Source: Magnolia sinica (taxonomy: Eukaryota; Streptophyta; Magnoliopsida; Magnoliales; Magnoliaceae). From it: a DNA stretch of 64,000 nucleotides. Location: NCBI RefSeq assembly GCF_029962835.1, contig NC_080584.1, forward strand, positions 84,286,862-84,350,861, read 5' to 3'. How positions within the stretch are numbered: the stretch's first letter is position 1; each line of letters starts with the position of its first letter. The position numbers were made by a program, and so were the translations under genes. Shown one piece after another: positions 25,769 to 38,480 of this stretch. Under the pieces are notes generated by a model. The model had not been told where the DNA came from. It saw only the letters and a list, made by a program, of their open reading frames with translations, and made no database searches.

Positions 25769-26299
25769 CCCAATAAAATTGATCAACCAAACATTACAGG
25801 TTTCCATCTTAAGATTTACATAGTAGATGCCCTCACATCAAGATCTAGACGCACGCCAATCAATCAGAACTCGGCTGAGTCAACTCACTCCAGTCTGACC
25901 CTTGGAACTGAGCCAATACCCCCAAGTTTGCAAAAATAATCACTCTTGCAAGCAAGTGTTTTACAAAAATGAGAGCTTTTCATTCATTTGGCAACCAAAA
26001 ATACCAATTTACAAGTCCAGTCAGGAGTCGGAGTATCTGAATGTTCCACACCCAAGTTGACTCAGCTCAACGGGTTGAAACACGAGTGCATGTCCTCGAC
26101 ACCACTCAATAGAAAGATAACTAAACACAAGGAAAAACCATCTTCAAGGCTTCAATTCTTAATGCATTCTTCATCCCACAGCATATTTCAATTGCATCCA
26201 TTGTAGGCCAAGTGCTCGAATTGCTTCAAAGGCGTCGACTCCTAGGCACTGCTAGTTATGAAAAATCATTAAGCAATGTACCATCCAGAAATGCAAGAA
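25769..26299. other. Downstream flank of the PP2C gene
   Basis: Lies 3' of the PP2C stop on the minus strand and should include its 3' UTR. Nothing else recognised. Confidence 0.4.
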
Positions 26300-28952
26300 T
26301 CAGGCATTCACCTTTTCTTGGGAAAATCTTGGAAGCTGTACAAGCGAATTCACTCGGGTCACGCCTTCCAAACCCGACCAGTTCTGATCCTCAGTTGTCA
26401 CAAGCGCACCCTCAACCTCAGCTGCAACACACATTTTACCATTTTGCTCGTTGTCTTCTTCTGACCTGACGGTAAAATTCCGTCGCAAACATGGTTCAAG
26501 GTTCTGCACATCAGTGGGTTCATTCACCCCAGAATGAAAGCTGTGATTAATGGTTTCAGGGATGATTGGCTCCACCGGTTCAGATTCTGGATCCACTTTT
26601 CCATCCAAATACAAGCAAACCACTGCACAGTCATCCATCCTCGAAGTGGGGTATTTGAGTTTCCATTCGCAATCAGCAGAATCGACAACAGCATGTGCAG
26701 CTGATGATCGGCTTGGTGCAGAGGACACGATCCCGACCACTTCTTCATTGCTCAAGACATCCCAAACCTGTGACATGAATCCTTGGAATTAGTCCTTGAG
26801 GAAGTAGACTCGAGCACCCATTTCATATCGACCCTGCTATTGGGAAAAGCTTTCTTAACTGCATCATATTTACGGTTCTCTGCATTAATGACTATTTGTA
26901 TAGTTAATGTCATCCACTTAAATAATGTAAATTAAACATTTCCAATTATTTATGCAGTCAAAAGTAAGGCTGCAAGTTTGACCCAACCTGAGTTCGGGTT
27001 GTCAAAGTCACTGGGTTGGTTTTGGTTGGAAGAAGCCAACCTAATTTGAATTTGGGTTGGGTTCAGGAATAAACTCGGGTTGGGTTAGGTCAGGTTAGAA
27101 ATTATCACATGTATTTGGGTCAGGTCGGGTTGGGTCAAGCATAAAGGAATTTGCGTTGAGTTTGGGTTGGGCACAGAATTCAGATGAGTTGGGTTGCAGG
27201 TTGGGTCCTCTCGAGGTCCGGTTGGGCTTGGGTTGACCCCCCAACTGACCCAACTTACCCAAATTGCACAGCTAGTCAAAAGGGACCAATGAGAAAATTA
27301 GAGACTATCTGCTACCTTCAGTGGATGTCTCCAAAATCCAAACGAACCAAGCTTCATCTTCCTCATGCAACTCAACAACACATTAGTTGTCATGCCAGCA
27401 TAATTTGAATAGGTTAGTGGCAGTGGGACAAACACAAGAGCAGAAGTGCATTGTGGAAGTAGCAAGAAAATTGGCTCTCACACCCAACTCGGATTCCTGG
27501 AAGATCGAACTGAATCAAATGCAGTACTTTCTTCTTCTTCTTTTTTCCAAAGATTTCAGGCATCCGAATCCTAGTGAATGGCTATTTGCAGCAGTTGTTC
27601 CCACTTCTACTCATCAATTGTTTCTCCTGATTCCATTTGGGATCAGCAAGATGAGCATATTCAGTAGAAAAAGCATTACTGCTGTTTGTTCTTAAAAGCC
27701 ATGTAGTTTAGAACAGAAGGATGAAAAACAGGATCACATAACCAATGCATAGAGAAGATGTTTACCCCGTCAGATGCTAGCACAATGAATTGATCCATCT
27801 CTGTGAGTATCCTGTGTGAGAACTCAGGAACAGAGATCACTCCATAATCCTTCAAACAGAAATCACCAAAGGCCCTAGACATTGCTAGCCCAGGGGCATC
27901 CTCGAACGGCAACCACACCCTATGCACTTCTGGCTCATCTTGCAGCGCAAAAACCCTGCCATCACACCGTTTGATACGCTCAGCCTCCCCTGTCAGGAAA
28001 ATAAAATCACATGACTAGGTGTCAAACACCATGGTATCCTGCTGAAGAAACCACAGCAATGGAACATACCTGGCAAATCAGGCTTTAGATCAACTGTCAA
28101 CTGCACAGCAACCATCGAACCATTGACATCCCTCAATCCCAAAACTGCCCGAGAATCTCCAATGTTTCCAATGAAGAGATTTTGCCCCTGAAATTATCAA
28201 ATGCAAATGGGAAGGAAATAAGAAGAATGGAAAGGAACTAGAGCAGGTGTTTGTGAATTTTTGTCTCACCTGTTTCACCAAAACAACAGAGGTACTGCCA
28301 CTGCAAAAGCTATCCAAGGAAGGATGATATCTCAACTCCTTGTCCATGGACTTGTATGATTTAAGGAAAGCATCTCTCCACAATGAGATTAATGGATTTT
28401 CAGATGGCTCGTCCTTCAAAGACTCTCCATCCCCCTCTGGTACCTTCTTGAAACAACCACCAGTCACCCCATTTTCCCTTGCCTTGGGAGATTTGACAAA
28501 CGACATCAGTTTCAGTGGTAAGGAATCCCTCACTTTACGGGAGACAAGATGCCCTTGTGGGCCATGACCATCAAAGACACCGCAAAGGACTGTATCTTCT
28601 GAAATGAAATCCTACATACAACAAAGAAATTCACAGCTTAAGCAAGAAATGAAAATCCATCAATAGATAAGGGTCATAATTACCCAAGAAGTGACTGACT
28701 GACTTCCCATACGACCATGGCGTCTTGATTAATGCCCTTCTGTCCTTGCTGAGTGAAAATACAAGAATTTTTACTTTTCCCATTCGAGAAAATCCGGTTG
28801 GGTACAGATGGCAACTGATGCAAGTTGATGGCCTGTTCCAAGAGTGATTCCCTCATTGCCTTCACCCTCTTGAATCCATTTCGAAAATATGAGGTGACAC
28901 TTCTCTCTCCACAACTACCGCTGTCGCTACAGATTGAAAACCAACCACCCAT
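26300..28952 (-). CDS. Protein phosphatase 2C, clade-E type (5 exons)
   Basis: Mg/Mn-dependent serine/threonine phosphatase that dephosphorylates signalling proteins. Minus-strand exons: 28952-28704, 28611-28270, 28187-28070, 27989-27766, 26767-26300, all with GT-AG borders, giving 466 residues. All metal-site motifs are present: GINQD (Asp77), GVFDGHG (Asp97, Gly98), SGST 187-190, GDSRA 207-211, GLAMSRAFGD 270-279, ASDGVWD (Asp310, Asp314) and DD at 356-357, so it should be active. The N terminus MGGWFSIC fits N-myristoylation (Gly2, Ser6) with Cys8 as a possible acylation site, predicting membrane attachment. The frame extends upstream only to a GTG, so ATG 28952 is taken as the start. An acidic C-terminal tail of about 95 residues follows the catalytic core. 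The last intron (998 bp) holds a hAT-like insertion. It most resembles what I recall of Arabidopsis PP2C52 (At4g03415). Confidence 0.93.
26965..27274. mobile_element. hAT-type miniature element inside the last PP2C intron
   Basis: A 310-bp insertion flanked by the exact 8-bp duplication GTCAAAAG (26957-26964 and 27275-27282). The ends TAAGGCTGCAAGTTTG and AAATTGCACAGCTA are imperfect inverted repeats. The interior repeats GGGTTGGGTT-like words. It lies well away from both splice sites (26768 and 27765). Confidence 0.85.
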
Positions 28953-29539
28953 CTGTTCAGGTCTAAAACAAACACATCCGAGAATCTCCACGAAGAAAAC
29001 AAGTATTCAATCTCCACCCTCCCATGAAACGGATCTCAGCTTATTTTCCTGAACATGACAAATGAACCAGATTTTCTTCATATCGGTTTGATAAAAATCA
29101 ATTAGCCAAAGGCCCCAAAAGACTCCAATTTCCAGATACCATCACATGCAACCAATGTTTTTAATTTTGGAGGAGAAGTTCAACAAAGATTAGAATATCC
29201 AAGTATAACCTGTATCCAGCGCATGAAACATGGAAGTGGATTAGAAAACTAGCTGACCAACAAGAGCTGATTAGTTTAATGTTTTTTGTTTAATCATCTC
29301 ATACAAAAGACCAAATGCTCGAAAACTCAATTGACCAAGTACAAATGTCTTTAGAAGACAAATGAGCAGTATTTCATTCCCACCAAAAGAGATTGAAAAT
29401 TACCATAGCTGTTGTGTTTCCAATGATGGTGAGGATAGAAAGAAAATAATGTATTTTACAAAAATTACCTAAGTAATTAACAAGATAGTACCTTCCATTA
29501 GATTTCTCAACCGAAGTTGGGGTCCTCAGTGCGAACAAA
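28953..29539 (-). promoter_or_regulatory. 5' flank of the PP2C gene
   Basis: Upstream of the minus-strand ATG. On that strand TTTGTTTTAG directly precedes ACCTGAACAG and the ATG, so a 5'-UTR intron acceptor at about 28963 is possible. No certain TATA box. Confidence 0.3.
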
Positions 29540-30484
29540 GGGGTCGGCAGCTCAGGTGGGCCCCACTGTGATGTTTATGTGAAATCCACCCCAACTACCA
29601 GGTGCGTCACCCCATGTTAGGACCAAACCCCAAAAATCAGCCCCATCTTTGATTCAGGTGGATTACACAATTGAAAACAGTGTATACGGCAACCCTCACC
29701 CACCAAACTGTTTCCATTGGTGTGGCCCACCCAAATCACGGATGTGCCTAATGTTTAAGCCCCAGGCCTAAATTTTTGTGTGACATCTGATGGTTGGAAT
29801 ATATTTCATATAATCATCTTACCAGGCCTTGCAAAAATAAAGGGTGGACGTCTCTCCCAACCTTTTCTTTTGGTGTGGACCACCTGAATCACAGATCAGC
29901 CTGATTTTTTGGCGCTGGGCCTAATGCGTGGTTACACATCTAATGGTCAGAGTGGATCTCATATAAACATCACGGTGCACCCATCAAATATCAAAGGTGG
30001 GCGTCCCACAAATTCCCTTCAAATCTCTCTTTTTTAATGAGCCCACCATGAGGTTTATGTGAGATCTACTCTGACAATTTAGATGTGTAACCACACATTA
30101 CGCCCAGGGCAAAAAATCAGGCTGACCTGTGATTCAGGTGGGCCACACTATAGGAAACAATTGAGAGAGAGAGACATTCACCCTTGATTTTTACAGGCCC
30201 CAGAACAATGATTATATGAATCTACTTCAAACCATTAGATGCCACACTAAAATTTAGTCCTGAGGCCAAAACATCAGGCCCATCTGTGATTCAGGTGGGC
30301 CATACCAAGAGAAACAGTTTGGAGTGAGGGTTGCTATTTATACTGTTCCTAATCGTGTGGTCCACCTCAATCTCAAATTGGGCAGTTTTTTGGCCCCTGG
30401 GCCTAACATGGAGTGACGCACCTGATTATCAGAGTGGATTTCACATAAACATCACGGTGGGGCCCACCGGGTTGGCTGCCCCCC
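29540..30484. mobile_element. Large compound foldback element
   Basis: About 945 bp. The outer arms pair over at least 90 bp: the left one contains GGTGGGCCCCACTGTGATG and GTGAAATCCACCCCAAC, the right one their complements ending GGCTGCCCCCC. A second palindrome of the same sequence type is nested inside (about 29870-30170). The nested structure suggests one copy inserted into another, or tandem growth of arms. It lies about 0.6-1.5 kb upstream of the PP2C start. Confidence 0.7.
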
Positions 30485-32035
30485 TTTTTTCCCTATATGC
30501 GAAGATGAAAGAGTGGTAACAGATTCTAGAGATTTTGTAAAAATCTCAGTCGAGCATCTCTACAAACATATTAGTACATATCAACAATGCAACCTTGGGT
30601 AGATGATTATCATGTCCAAACGCAACATGCATGTGTGAGATCCTGACCGTTCATCTGTCAGAAGATCAGTCCAGTCGCATCATTGAGTGGGCCACGCATC
30701 TGAACAAAAACAGACAGTTATGGCCCACCAGATGCGCGAATAAACATGAATTTTACAGAATGGCATGTTTTCAGAAATCTTAGAAATGGACTCCACGTGT
30801 CCGCGCGCCCATCCAGATCGTTCATCAGGCAGGGTGCCACCATGAACATGCTCTGGCTCAAAAATCAGACCAGTCATCTCATTAGGTGGGCCACACATGT
30901 AAACAGAGAAAAAAATGGATAGCTTTGCTCTGCTCGATGGGTAGATCGACCTGATTTTTTGGGTCCAGATCTCAAACACGAACGGAATCGATTTCATTTG
31001 CCGGAGAGAGAGAGAGAGAGAGTTTTCAAATTAGAATTTCAAATAATTTCAATCTAAATCGAGAAATATTTATAAAAAGAAAAGTATGATAATCTCTACC
31101 TTTCACTCGCAAACGCTCTAACTTATCTGAAATTCGAACGATGAAATAAGAGAAGCAGAAAATCTCTCAATGCAATTTCTTCTCTTCTTTTGAAAACGAA
31201 CGAGAACATCTTTAGTTTCAGCAAAACAGAAGGGATAGTAAAAGAGGAGTTGTACGGTCCGTTTCGCATCATAACGGTGTAGTTCGTTGCAACTATATTA
31301 TACCACGTAGGTTATCTGAACGTGAATCTCAACCGTCGAAATTTGGGAAATCCTTCTTCTTAATTAACTCTATAATCCTACTTTTGTATTGTATTAAATC
31401 TGGAGCGAAGAATTTTAACTTTCGCCATCCCTTTTTGAGGCTTCCAATCGACGGCTATGATTTTATGTATCTATGATTTTTCTATGAAAATTCATTCACA
31501 AGAGAAGATCCCACCATATGAACGGTCTAAAACTATTAAAAAGACGACGAGGAGGGGTAGGGAACGGCAACGGACTGTTTGACTTCATTGCGGGATGGAT
31601 TAGAGCCAGAATCATTTGCCTGCGACAAACCAGACTTGGTTCTGTCGCCGTATCGACGTTGACGTGGCTGAACGGTCAGTAACTCCGGACCGTCCATCTC
31701 GTGATTCCTATTAATGTCTCAAATTACAGAAAGAAAGACAATGTGAGAATCCTTACCACTTGTCATTTACATTTTTCACCGTCCATTTTCAAGCCTCACA
31801 AAACAACAGTATCATCGTTTTAAGAGTGCTTCTTGTATTATTGGCCATTATCATAGGAGATCAATGGTTTGGATTCGACAAATATATAGCCACGTATGCA
31901 TAAAGCTGTAATGAATAAATGAATGGTTCATGCTAGCATGGATAGAAGCAGTATCATCAAAGCAGGGCGGCGGGCTGCTCGTGCATTCGTCTGCCAGTAA
32001 AAAAATAAATAAATGAGCGGCGGTCATTTCTGGAC
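30485..32035. other. Intergenic, no gene seen
   Basis: Contains half-copies of foldback-type sequence at 30640-30930 and a short GA run at 31003-31021. The CT/GA-rich 31080-31260 could be part of a distant leader for the PP2C gene, but nothing proves it. Confidence 0.35.
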
Positions 32036-32412
32036 GCGGATTGCTGACCATCGCTGCTGGTCGGTGCTCTGTGAAATGCTTTTATTTTATACACGGCCGT
32101 TCATCTAAATCTCAGGTGGACCACATAACAGGAAAACCTTGGTGATTGAACACCAACGGTTAAAAACTTATCGGGTCCACAAAAATTTTGGATCAATGGA
32201 TTGGATGGAAAATAAGCATTACACTTACAGTGTAGGCTTAGGAAGTTTTTAACGGTGGGCGATCAATCATGACTGTTTTCCTATGGTGTGGTCTACCTAA
32301 GATTTGGATCTGCCTCATTTGTGAGGTCATTACTTAAAATGATATCACAAAATGGATGGCTGGGGTGGATAAAATACATACATGACGGTAGGGGCCACAG
32401 AGCAACGACTAT
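32036..32412. mobile_element. Foldback MITE copy G, truncated
   Basis: Contains the family strings CTCAGGTGGACCACATAACAGG, CAAAAATTTTGGATCAA and ATGGTGTGGTCTACC, with arms GGTCGGTGCTCTGTG / CACAGAGCAACGAC. The left arm is shortened after CGGCCGTTCATCT. Confidence 0.65.
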
Positions 32413-33348
32413 GCAATTAATCCATGTCCTTCATTTATTTGGTCATTGCAGAGATTTGGCATGACAATCACCGATCCAAACCGTTCAAAGGAGACGCGAG
32501 TTTCCTGTAACATAGAGCTCTGTGGGGCCCACCGTGTGAAATCCATGCCATTCTTAATGACCGCTGTTTTCGTTGTGGCCCACTCAATTTTAAGCATTCG
32601 TATTGTCATCTTCATCTGATCCTCATCTTCTTTTCAAGTCATTTCAACTCTTATCTTAACATGTGATAGTGAAAGTGACAAACAGAGTGGAATTCATATA
32701 TATGGGCATCTAAGTGGGCCCCATGGAACTTTGAGAACAAGAACTTTCTATAGCAGGTGTCACAGGAAACTCATGTCCATTCATAGGATGGGCCTTGTGA
32801 TAGAAGGAGATGCATGCCCTTGAGACAAACTTTCACATTGAAAATTTTCAACCATTTGATCATTTAACTCATTTGTGTTTGAATGTGGACCATATCACCC
32901 TACTCATCCTAGCCACCCTTAGCTGTCTAGAAGAATTGTGGGCTCACCAATAGATATTTACTGAAAATTGTTCACTTGCACCATCTGGTATTATGGGTTG
33001 TGATTTTTGAGGCCCAACAAACGAAGGGTGATGTGATATTCTCCAACTATTGAGATTTTGTAGCACTACCTATTCAGCATGGGCTAGCCAAATGAACAAT
33101 CAGTTTGCAGATAGGTGGGGCATACCTTTGATGGCCAAGTGAAAAACACCTATCTTCGATTTTTAATTAATACCAACTCCACTCAAATAGCTAATATTTT
33201 TGTTACTTTAATTAGAAGTTGTAAGTCTCTTCTTTTTCTTTTATTTATGTATTTATTTATTTTTATTTTTGGATAAATAGTTTAGGCGCGATGGACGGCC
33301 ATGGATTGCGCACCTACAGACACAGGCTGGAGGGATTTGTACAGTTCT
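32413..33348. other. Intergenic, no gene seen
   Basis: No coding or element signal beyond isolated GGGCCCACC words. Confidence 0.4.
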
Positions 33349-33693
33349 AAGCTCCTGGGGATCCATTGAGCTTCGTGTGTTATATCTGCTATGTTCATCC
33401 ATTTCACCAGCTCATTTTAGGAGTTTAGCCCAAACATGAGGCAGATCCAAAGCTCAAATGGACTACGCTACAAGAAATAATAAAAAATATTGAATACACA
33501 TCTTTGAGAACTTTTAAGGGTTATAGAATTTTAGACCAAGTTTATAGTTGTGATTTTCCTTAGAGGATGGCAAATTAATATCATGGTGGAGCCAAGGAAA
33601 GTTTCAAAAGTGTGCATGACTATATATTCATACTGTTTCATGTGGTGTGGCCTACTTAAGCTTAGAAATTGCTTCATGTTTAGGATTATACCC
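33349..33693. mobile_element. Foldback MITE copy H, left part, split by the retrotransposon
   Basis: Left arm AGCTCCTGGGGATCCATTGAG and inner strings CAAAGCTCAAATGGACTACG and CATGTGGTGTGGCCTAC. It stops at GGATTATACCC where the LTR retrotransposon begins. The remainder, TAAAATAAGTAGGAGAATT and the right arm ending near AGAGCTGAGG, resumes at 52550-52634. Removing the retrotransposon and one TACCC restores a continuous family member. Confidence 0.8.
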
Positions 33694-34061
33694 TGTAGAC
33701 ACCCCACCCAGGCTAATATCTCGAGAAGGCTAAGACAGTTCAAAAACCATGCTCGTATCCTAAACCGAACCCGAATCTCAGCCTAAACTTAACCCTAATC
33801 CCAACCTAAACCGAACCCTAATCTCAGCCTAAACTTAACCTTGACCCAAAAGTCTCCAAATTCCCAAACCGAGACCGAAAACCTTGATCCAAACCGTTCA
33901 ATCCACACACAGCCCCCGCCTATACCTTATACCTTGACTAGAACCCTTTTACCCAAGCCTAAACCCTCTATTTGAGCCATAAAACCCTAAAAGAATACTA
34001 CCGACCGAACCGACACAACAAACAAAGCCCGCACGCGCGAACCTGGCCCGAACGCGACCAG

Positions 34062-34124
34062 GGCGGTAGTCTGATTGCCACGGGCGGTAGTCTGACTGCT
34101 GCGGGCGGTAGTCTGACTACTTCT
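34062..34124. repeat. Three tandem 21-bp near-palindromic units
   Basis: Units start at 34062, 34083 and 34104, each beginning GGCGGTAGTCTGA. They lie about 240 bp upstream of the LTR TATA box and are followed by TTGCGGTACT. Confidence 0.9.
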
Positions 34125-34361
34125 TGCGGTACTTCGAATGCCGCCGCTTGTAACTCGCGTGTGGATAGCCATCCCAACGTCCAAAAGTCAACTTTTCCCT
34201 GGATTTACCCCTCTCATCTCCACTATTTACAATTTTACCCGCCTCAAGAACCAATGAGAGTGTGCCATATGGCATCTCCATCCCCTCCACGAACCACCAC
34301 TTGCCACCTCACCTTTCAACCCTCTCAAACCCAATAATTACAGTAATGCCCTTGGAGAAGG

Positions 34362-34371
34362 CTATAAATAG
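34362..34371 (+). promoter_or_regulatory. LTR TATA box
   Basis: CTATAAATAG in the context GAAGGCTATAAATAGCCCTC, conserved in the 3' LTR at 51704-51713. Transcription should start about 30 bp downstream, near CATTTCAACAAG. Confidence 0.75.
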
Positions 34372-35207
34372 CCCTCTCCTCTTCTCATTTCAACAAGCCT
34401 CAACAACCAACAATCCAAGAGAGTGAGAGAGAAAGAGAGTGAGAAAGAGAGTGAAGGAAAGGGAAGGAGCTCCCAAGCCTTCCAAGTTCAAATCTTTCAA
34501 AGCCACCCCCTTAGCCTTTCCTCCTGACCTCTCCAACCCATCCAACTTAGCCCAGTTTGATCATGGTTCAGTCTATGTCTTAACCTATTTAAGAATCAAG
34601 CCAAGGATCCATCATCCTATAAGCATTCATCATGACATCCACTCCCTTCTCAACCCCTCTGCTTCTTTAGATCTCTAGTGAACGTATGCTCTATAACTTG
34701 CCATACATCGGATCCTGTCACATTAGAAATTCCTAGTGATTTAGTCCATTTTTTACCTTTTTACATAAGCATCATCACATCCGCCTTCTAAACACGTCAT
34801 TGGACGTATGCTCTGTGGCTTGCCGAAATCTCAGATCTTTCTGCATCAGAAATCCGCGTGTGTGCTTAGTCATGTCTCGACCACATCATTCATCCCTTGA
34901 GATTGTTTTACCACACAAAGTAGAGACCATACATTCGTACAGACAGAGAGGATGCCTAATACCTTCCCTCTTTGTAACCAAGTTCCCTTACCAGGAATCC
35001 CGAATCGTAAACCAGGAGTCAACTTAAGGTAGGAGGGTTTTCGAATTTCTCCAACCTTACGTATTTCGTGGTTCTAGCCGACCGCAGGATTCTGAGATTA
35101 TTCAGCTAGTGGCGACTCCAACATCCACAAATCATCTAAATCACCCCCCACCACCAAAACCATAACTTTTAAACTAGCATGGGTGCCAATTTTCAGTGTC
35201 TACAGAA

Positions 35208-35225
35208 TGGTGACTCCACTGGGGA
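35208..35225 (+). other. Primer-binding site
   Basis: TGGTGACTCCACTGGGGA, three bases after the 5' LTR. It starts with TGG, as expected for pairing with a tRNA CCA end, and resembles the tRNA-Arg site described for Ogre/Tat elements. Confidence 0.7.
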
Positions 35226-35359
35226 ACTGGTAGCTCGCACTAGCTGAGACCTGACTTGAAAGTGTGTGGTACTTCAATTTCAAGGGAAATCATCATTACA
35301 CTCATACAAAAAAATAAATAAATCTATGGCTTGTTCTTTCTTAGGTACAAATTTAAACC

Positions 35360-37790
35360 ATGACCACTCGATCCCGCGCAGCCATGGCCTCTCAAGCTAC
35401 CCATGAAGAAGAGTCAGCACCTCAACCAGCTCCCGAAACATCCACACCCACACCTACATCATCACCCGCACTGCTACCACCAGTATCTCCAACAGACCCT
35501 CAAGCCAACAACACCATGCAAGAAGTGGTTCAAAGTCTTCGAGCAATGCAAGAGCTACTACTTCGCTTAGTACCAAGTGTCACATCGAATACACAGGCAA
35601 CCCAGCCTAGTGTACAGAACAGTTCACTCCCTTAGACTCCATTTGTCTTCTCCCTCGTTCCTCCGGCAAATCCCGTACTCTCTCTCTCCCAGAACAATTA
35701 GCACAAGATCAACAACAGACAGCAATCGGGAGCAACCCTCCCACACATCTCTACTCAGCACAACACAACAATCAGGTTACAACATAAGTTCCCCTCCATG
35801 GGAACCACAAACAAGAACTGGCGGATGCCCATGAAGGAGGTCAGTTTGGAGTCCAACTCACTCCCCCTAATGGGAGTAACATTCCGGATCTGGCAGATAC
35901 CCTAGGTGGGAGCCATTTTCAAACATCACACCCTCCTCCAAAAGGGAGCGGCGTTCAATTCCATCTACCTCCGCCACCGGGAGTCCACCGTCTTTTCAGC
36001 AACCCCCCATTCTTGATCCATACGAAGAGGATGCAACACAAGCCCTACAACAAAGGGCAAGATACCATCCGCAAGGCAAGTATGAGATTGAAGAACTACG
36101 AGAGCAGCTACAAATGGTGCAAAATCAACTCCAAAGGCAGCAAGGAGTGGACCACCCGTCCACCAAATTCAGGGACCTTTGTCCCTTCCCAAACGCCCGG
36201 GTACCTCCAAACTTCGAGGTACCAAAATTCAGAAGGTACGACGGTAGTAGGTGCCCCACAGCACATCTGAAAGCACTTTGTGGGAAACTCAATGCGATAA
36301 CAGGGAATGATGGAGCTTTGATACGGCTCTTCCAGAAATCCCTTAAGAGTGATGCTTTGGATTGGTACACCTCACTAGATAGTCATCAAACTTGGGAAAA
36401 CTCTCCCAAGCATTCATTGAAAGGTTCTCATACAACCTGAATATGGCTCCAAGAAGATCTGACCTGGCTGCCTTGAGACAAAAAAATGATGAATCCTTAT
36501 CAGCATACATAGGACGATGGCGAGCCATGACGGCTCGAATGAGAAACCACATCGATAATGAAGAGCAGATATCCATGATTGTACATTCAGCAAATCCCAT
36601 CATTTCAAGATATCTAATCTCGTATCCATACTTAAATTTCTCATAACTCATCCGAGCCGGAGAACAGGTGGAAGCTGGAATCAGGGCTGGGACCATTTCC
36701 CCATGGCCACACTAGACCCCTTCAATCAAAAGAAACAAAGTCAAAGGGAAACCCATTGGATATGGGAATGGAAACAGCACTGCTCCCATGCAACGCACTA
36801 CGAAAGTTAATAACATCGCCACCAATACTCAAGGCAGCCAATATGCTCCACAATCGGAGCCACGACAAGACAGACAATACCAGCCACAATCAAACAGGCA
36901 GTACCAACCATAGCAAGCCCAACAGGGATATCAGGCACAGCCATATCAACAATAATCGCAACAGCCTAGGGGAAATGCATAGGATCCACACAAGCAGGCA
37001 ATGTTAGGAAGGAATTTCATCCCTTTAGCACAAACATACAGTCAAGTTCTGACAATGCTAATGCAAAAGCAACTCTTAACACCACTCCATCCTCGACTTC
37101 CACCTAATCCCTTGCCACCTAGTTACAATGAAAATCAATACTGCACATATCACCAGGGTCCTGGCCACCTAACGGACCGCTGCTTCACTTTGAAACATGC
37201 AGTCCAAGATTTAATTGAGAGCCAGAAGATTGCGATCACCCAACAGGCCAACAATATAGCTCAAACCAACATTCTCCAAAATCTTCTGTCATCGTATCAA
37301 GCAGGACCCAGCACACCCAACACTTCTACCGTCAACCACATTGAGGGAGGACAACCCGCGTACTCCTCTCCACATCACTCCATACAAATAATCATGCCCG
37401 ATACAGCAAATCGGACATGGGGATACAAACAGGCCCCATCACCTGGGCCACAGGTATTCCTTGAAACAACACCAACAACAGTCTCTCATATTTTTGGAAG
37501 TAGCACTAACAACACCGCCTCTCGTAATCCTTGAAGCAGCACCCAATAGGTCACACCCTCAGCATCTCACCCCCCAAGGGACACACCCAACTCCATCCTC
37601 ATTACATCTGAAAAGGTCGAATTCTGAACCCGTTGTTCTCCCGATAAGTCTCCCTGATCTAACCCCGCTAATCCTGCAAGGGGCACCCCCGATTCAAGCC
37701 CCAAAATTTCTAATGCCTCACCAACTGGCACATGCCCAGAGGACCTTCCCCACACATCAAGTGGAGGGAAAAAAAAAACCCCAATGTTAA
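35360..37790 (+). pseudogene. gag of the Tat-type retrotransposon, broken
   Basis: Capsid/nucleocapsid precursor, first ATG at 35360 (MTTRSRAAMAS). The N-terminal part (35360-35635) is Pro/Thr-rich and stops early. The capsid domain is readable at 36114-36400 (RVPPNFEVPKFRRYDGS, LIRLFQKSLKSDALDWYTSL), then shifts frame and continues at 36392-36646 (QAFIERFSYNLNMAPRRSDL). The nucleocapsid-like motif CTYHQGPGHLTDRC (C-x2-H-x5-H-x4-C) lies in 37001-37534, followed by LKHAVQDLI, as in other Tat gags. At least two frameshifts and several stops interrupt it. Confidence 0.85.
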
Positions 37791-37955
37791 ATCTCACCAA
37801 GGCTTGGTAATACCTCAAAAGAAATCATCAAGTCCATCACAAATAATTCCAGCCACAACTCCTTAGCTTCAAGAACCAATGATATACCTGGAAGGAAAAA
37901 CAGTTCCCTCTATGACCTAAAAGCAGTCCCATGGCATTACCCAAAATGCGATGGA

Positions 37956-38480
37956 GTGGGTAGCAACGAGAGGTATTTCAGGAAAGATAGCCCGAACCCA
38001 AAGGAAACTTGTGGAAATTTATCGAGAACCACTTACAAAACTGATGTTGCTTATGATATAGCAGCCCAACTCAAAGCCATTCCCGCACAAATATCCATCT
38101 GGGAACTTTTATCCACGTCGAGATATCATAGAGAAATCTTTGCGAAAACATTGAATGATGCCCATATCTCTCCTGATGTTCCCCCCGAAATGGTGGCAAG
38201 TATGATTGGACAACTCCTCGCACCACGGGCTATCACTTTCTCCGATGAGGAACTACCGCCGGAAGGGCATAAACATGGACGCTCACTAAATATAGTTGCC
38301 CGTCACAAGAATTTCAAAGTCTCACTCGTGCTTATTGACAATGGATCCAGTCTTAATGTTTGCCCTTTAAGGACTACCGAAAGGTTAAGGAAAGAACCGT
38401 CTTCCTTCAGACCTAACACCACGAGCATCAGAGCCTTCGATAATTCCCGAAGACAGGTGGAGGTAGAAATCGACCATTAA
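37956..38480 (+). pseudogene. Aspartic protease region of the retrotransposon
   Basis: Residues AQLKAIPAQISIWELL and APRAITFSDEELPPEGH lead into the protease core VLIDNGSSLNVCPL (DNGS in place of DS/TG, usual for Tat elements). The frame stops at 38480 just after the flap region. A degraded protease-to-RT linker follows to about 39060, still recognisable in pieces but full of stops. Confidence 0.8.

Larger units (their letters stand above)
33694..35204 (+). repeat. 5' LTR
   Basis: 1511 bp. It opens with a degenerate CCTAAACCGAACCCTAA repeat (about 33757-33845), then three 21-bp palindrome-like units (34062-34124), a TATA box, and a GA-rich leader from about 34420. The LTR ends in GTGTCTACA. 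Confidence 0.95.

Noticed and set aside
28953-28991. 13-residue N-terminal extension of the PP2C frame
   Set aside because: Its first codon is GTG; the downstream ATG gives a myristoylation-type start typical of the clade.
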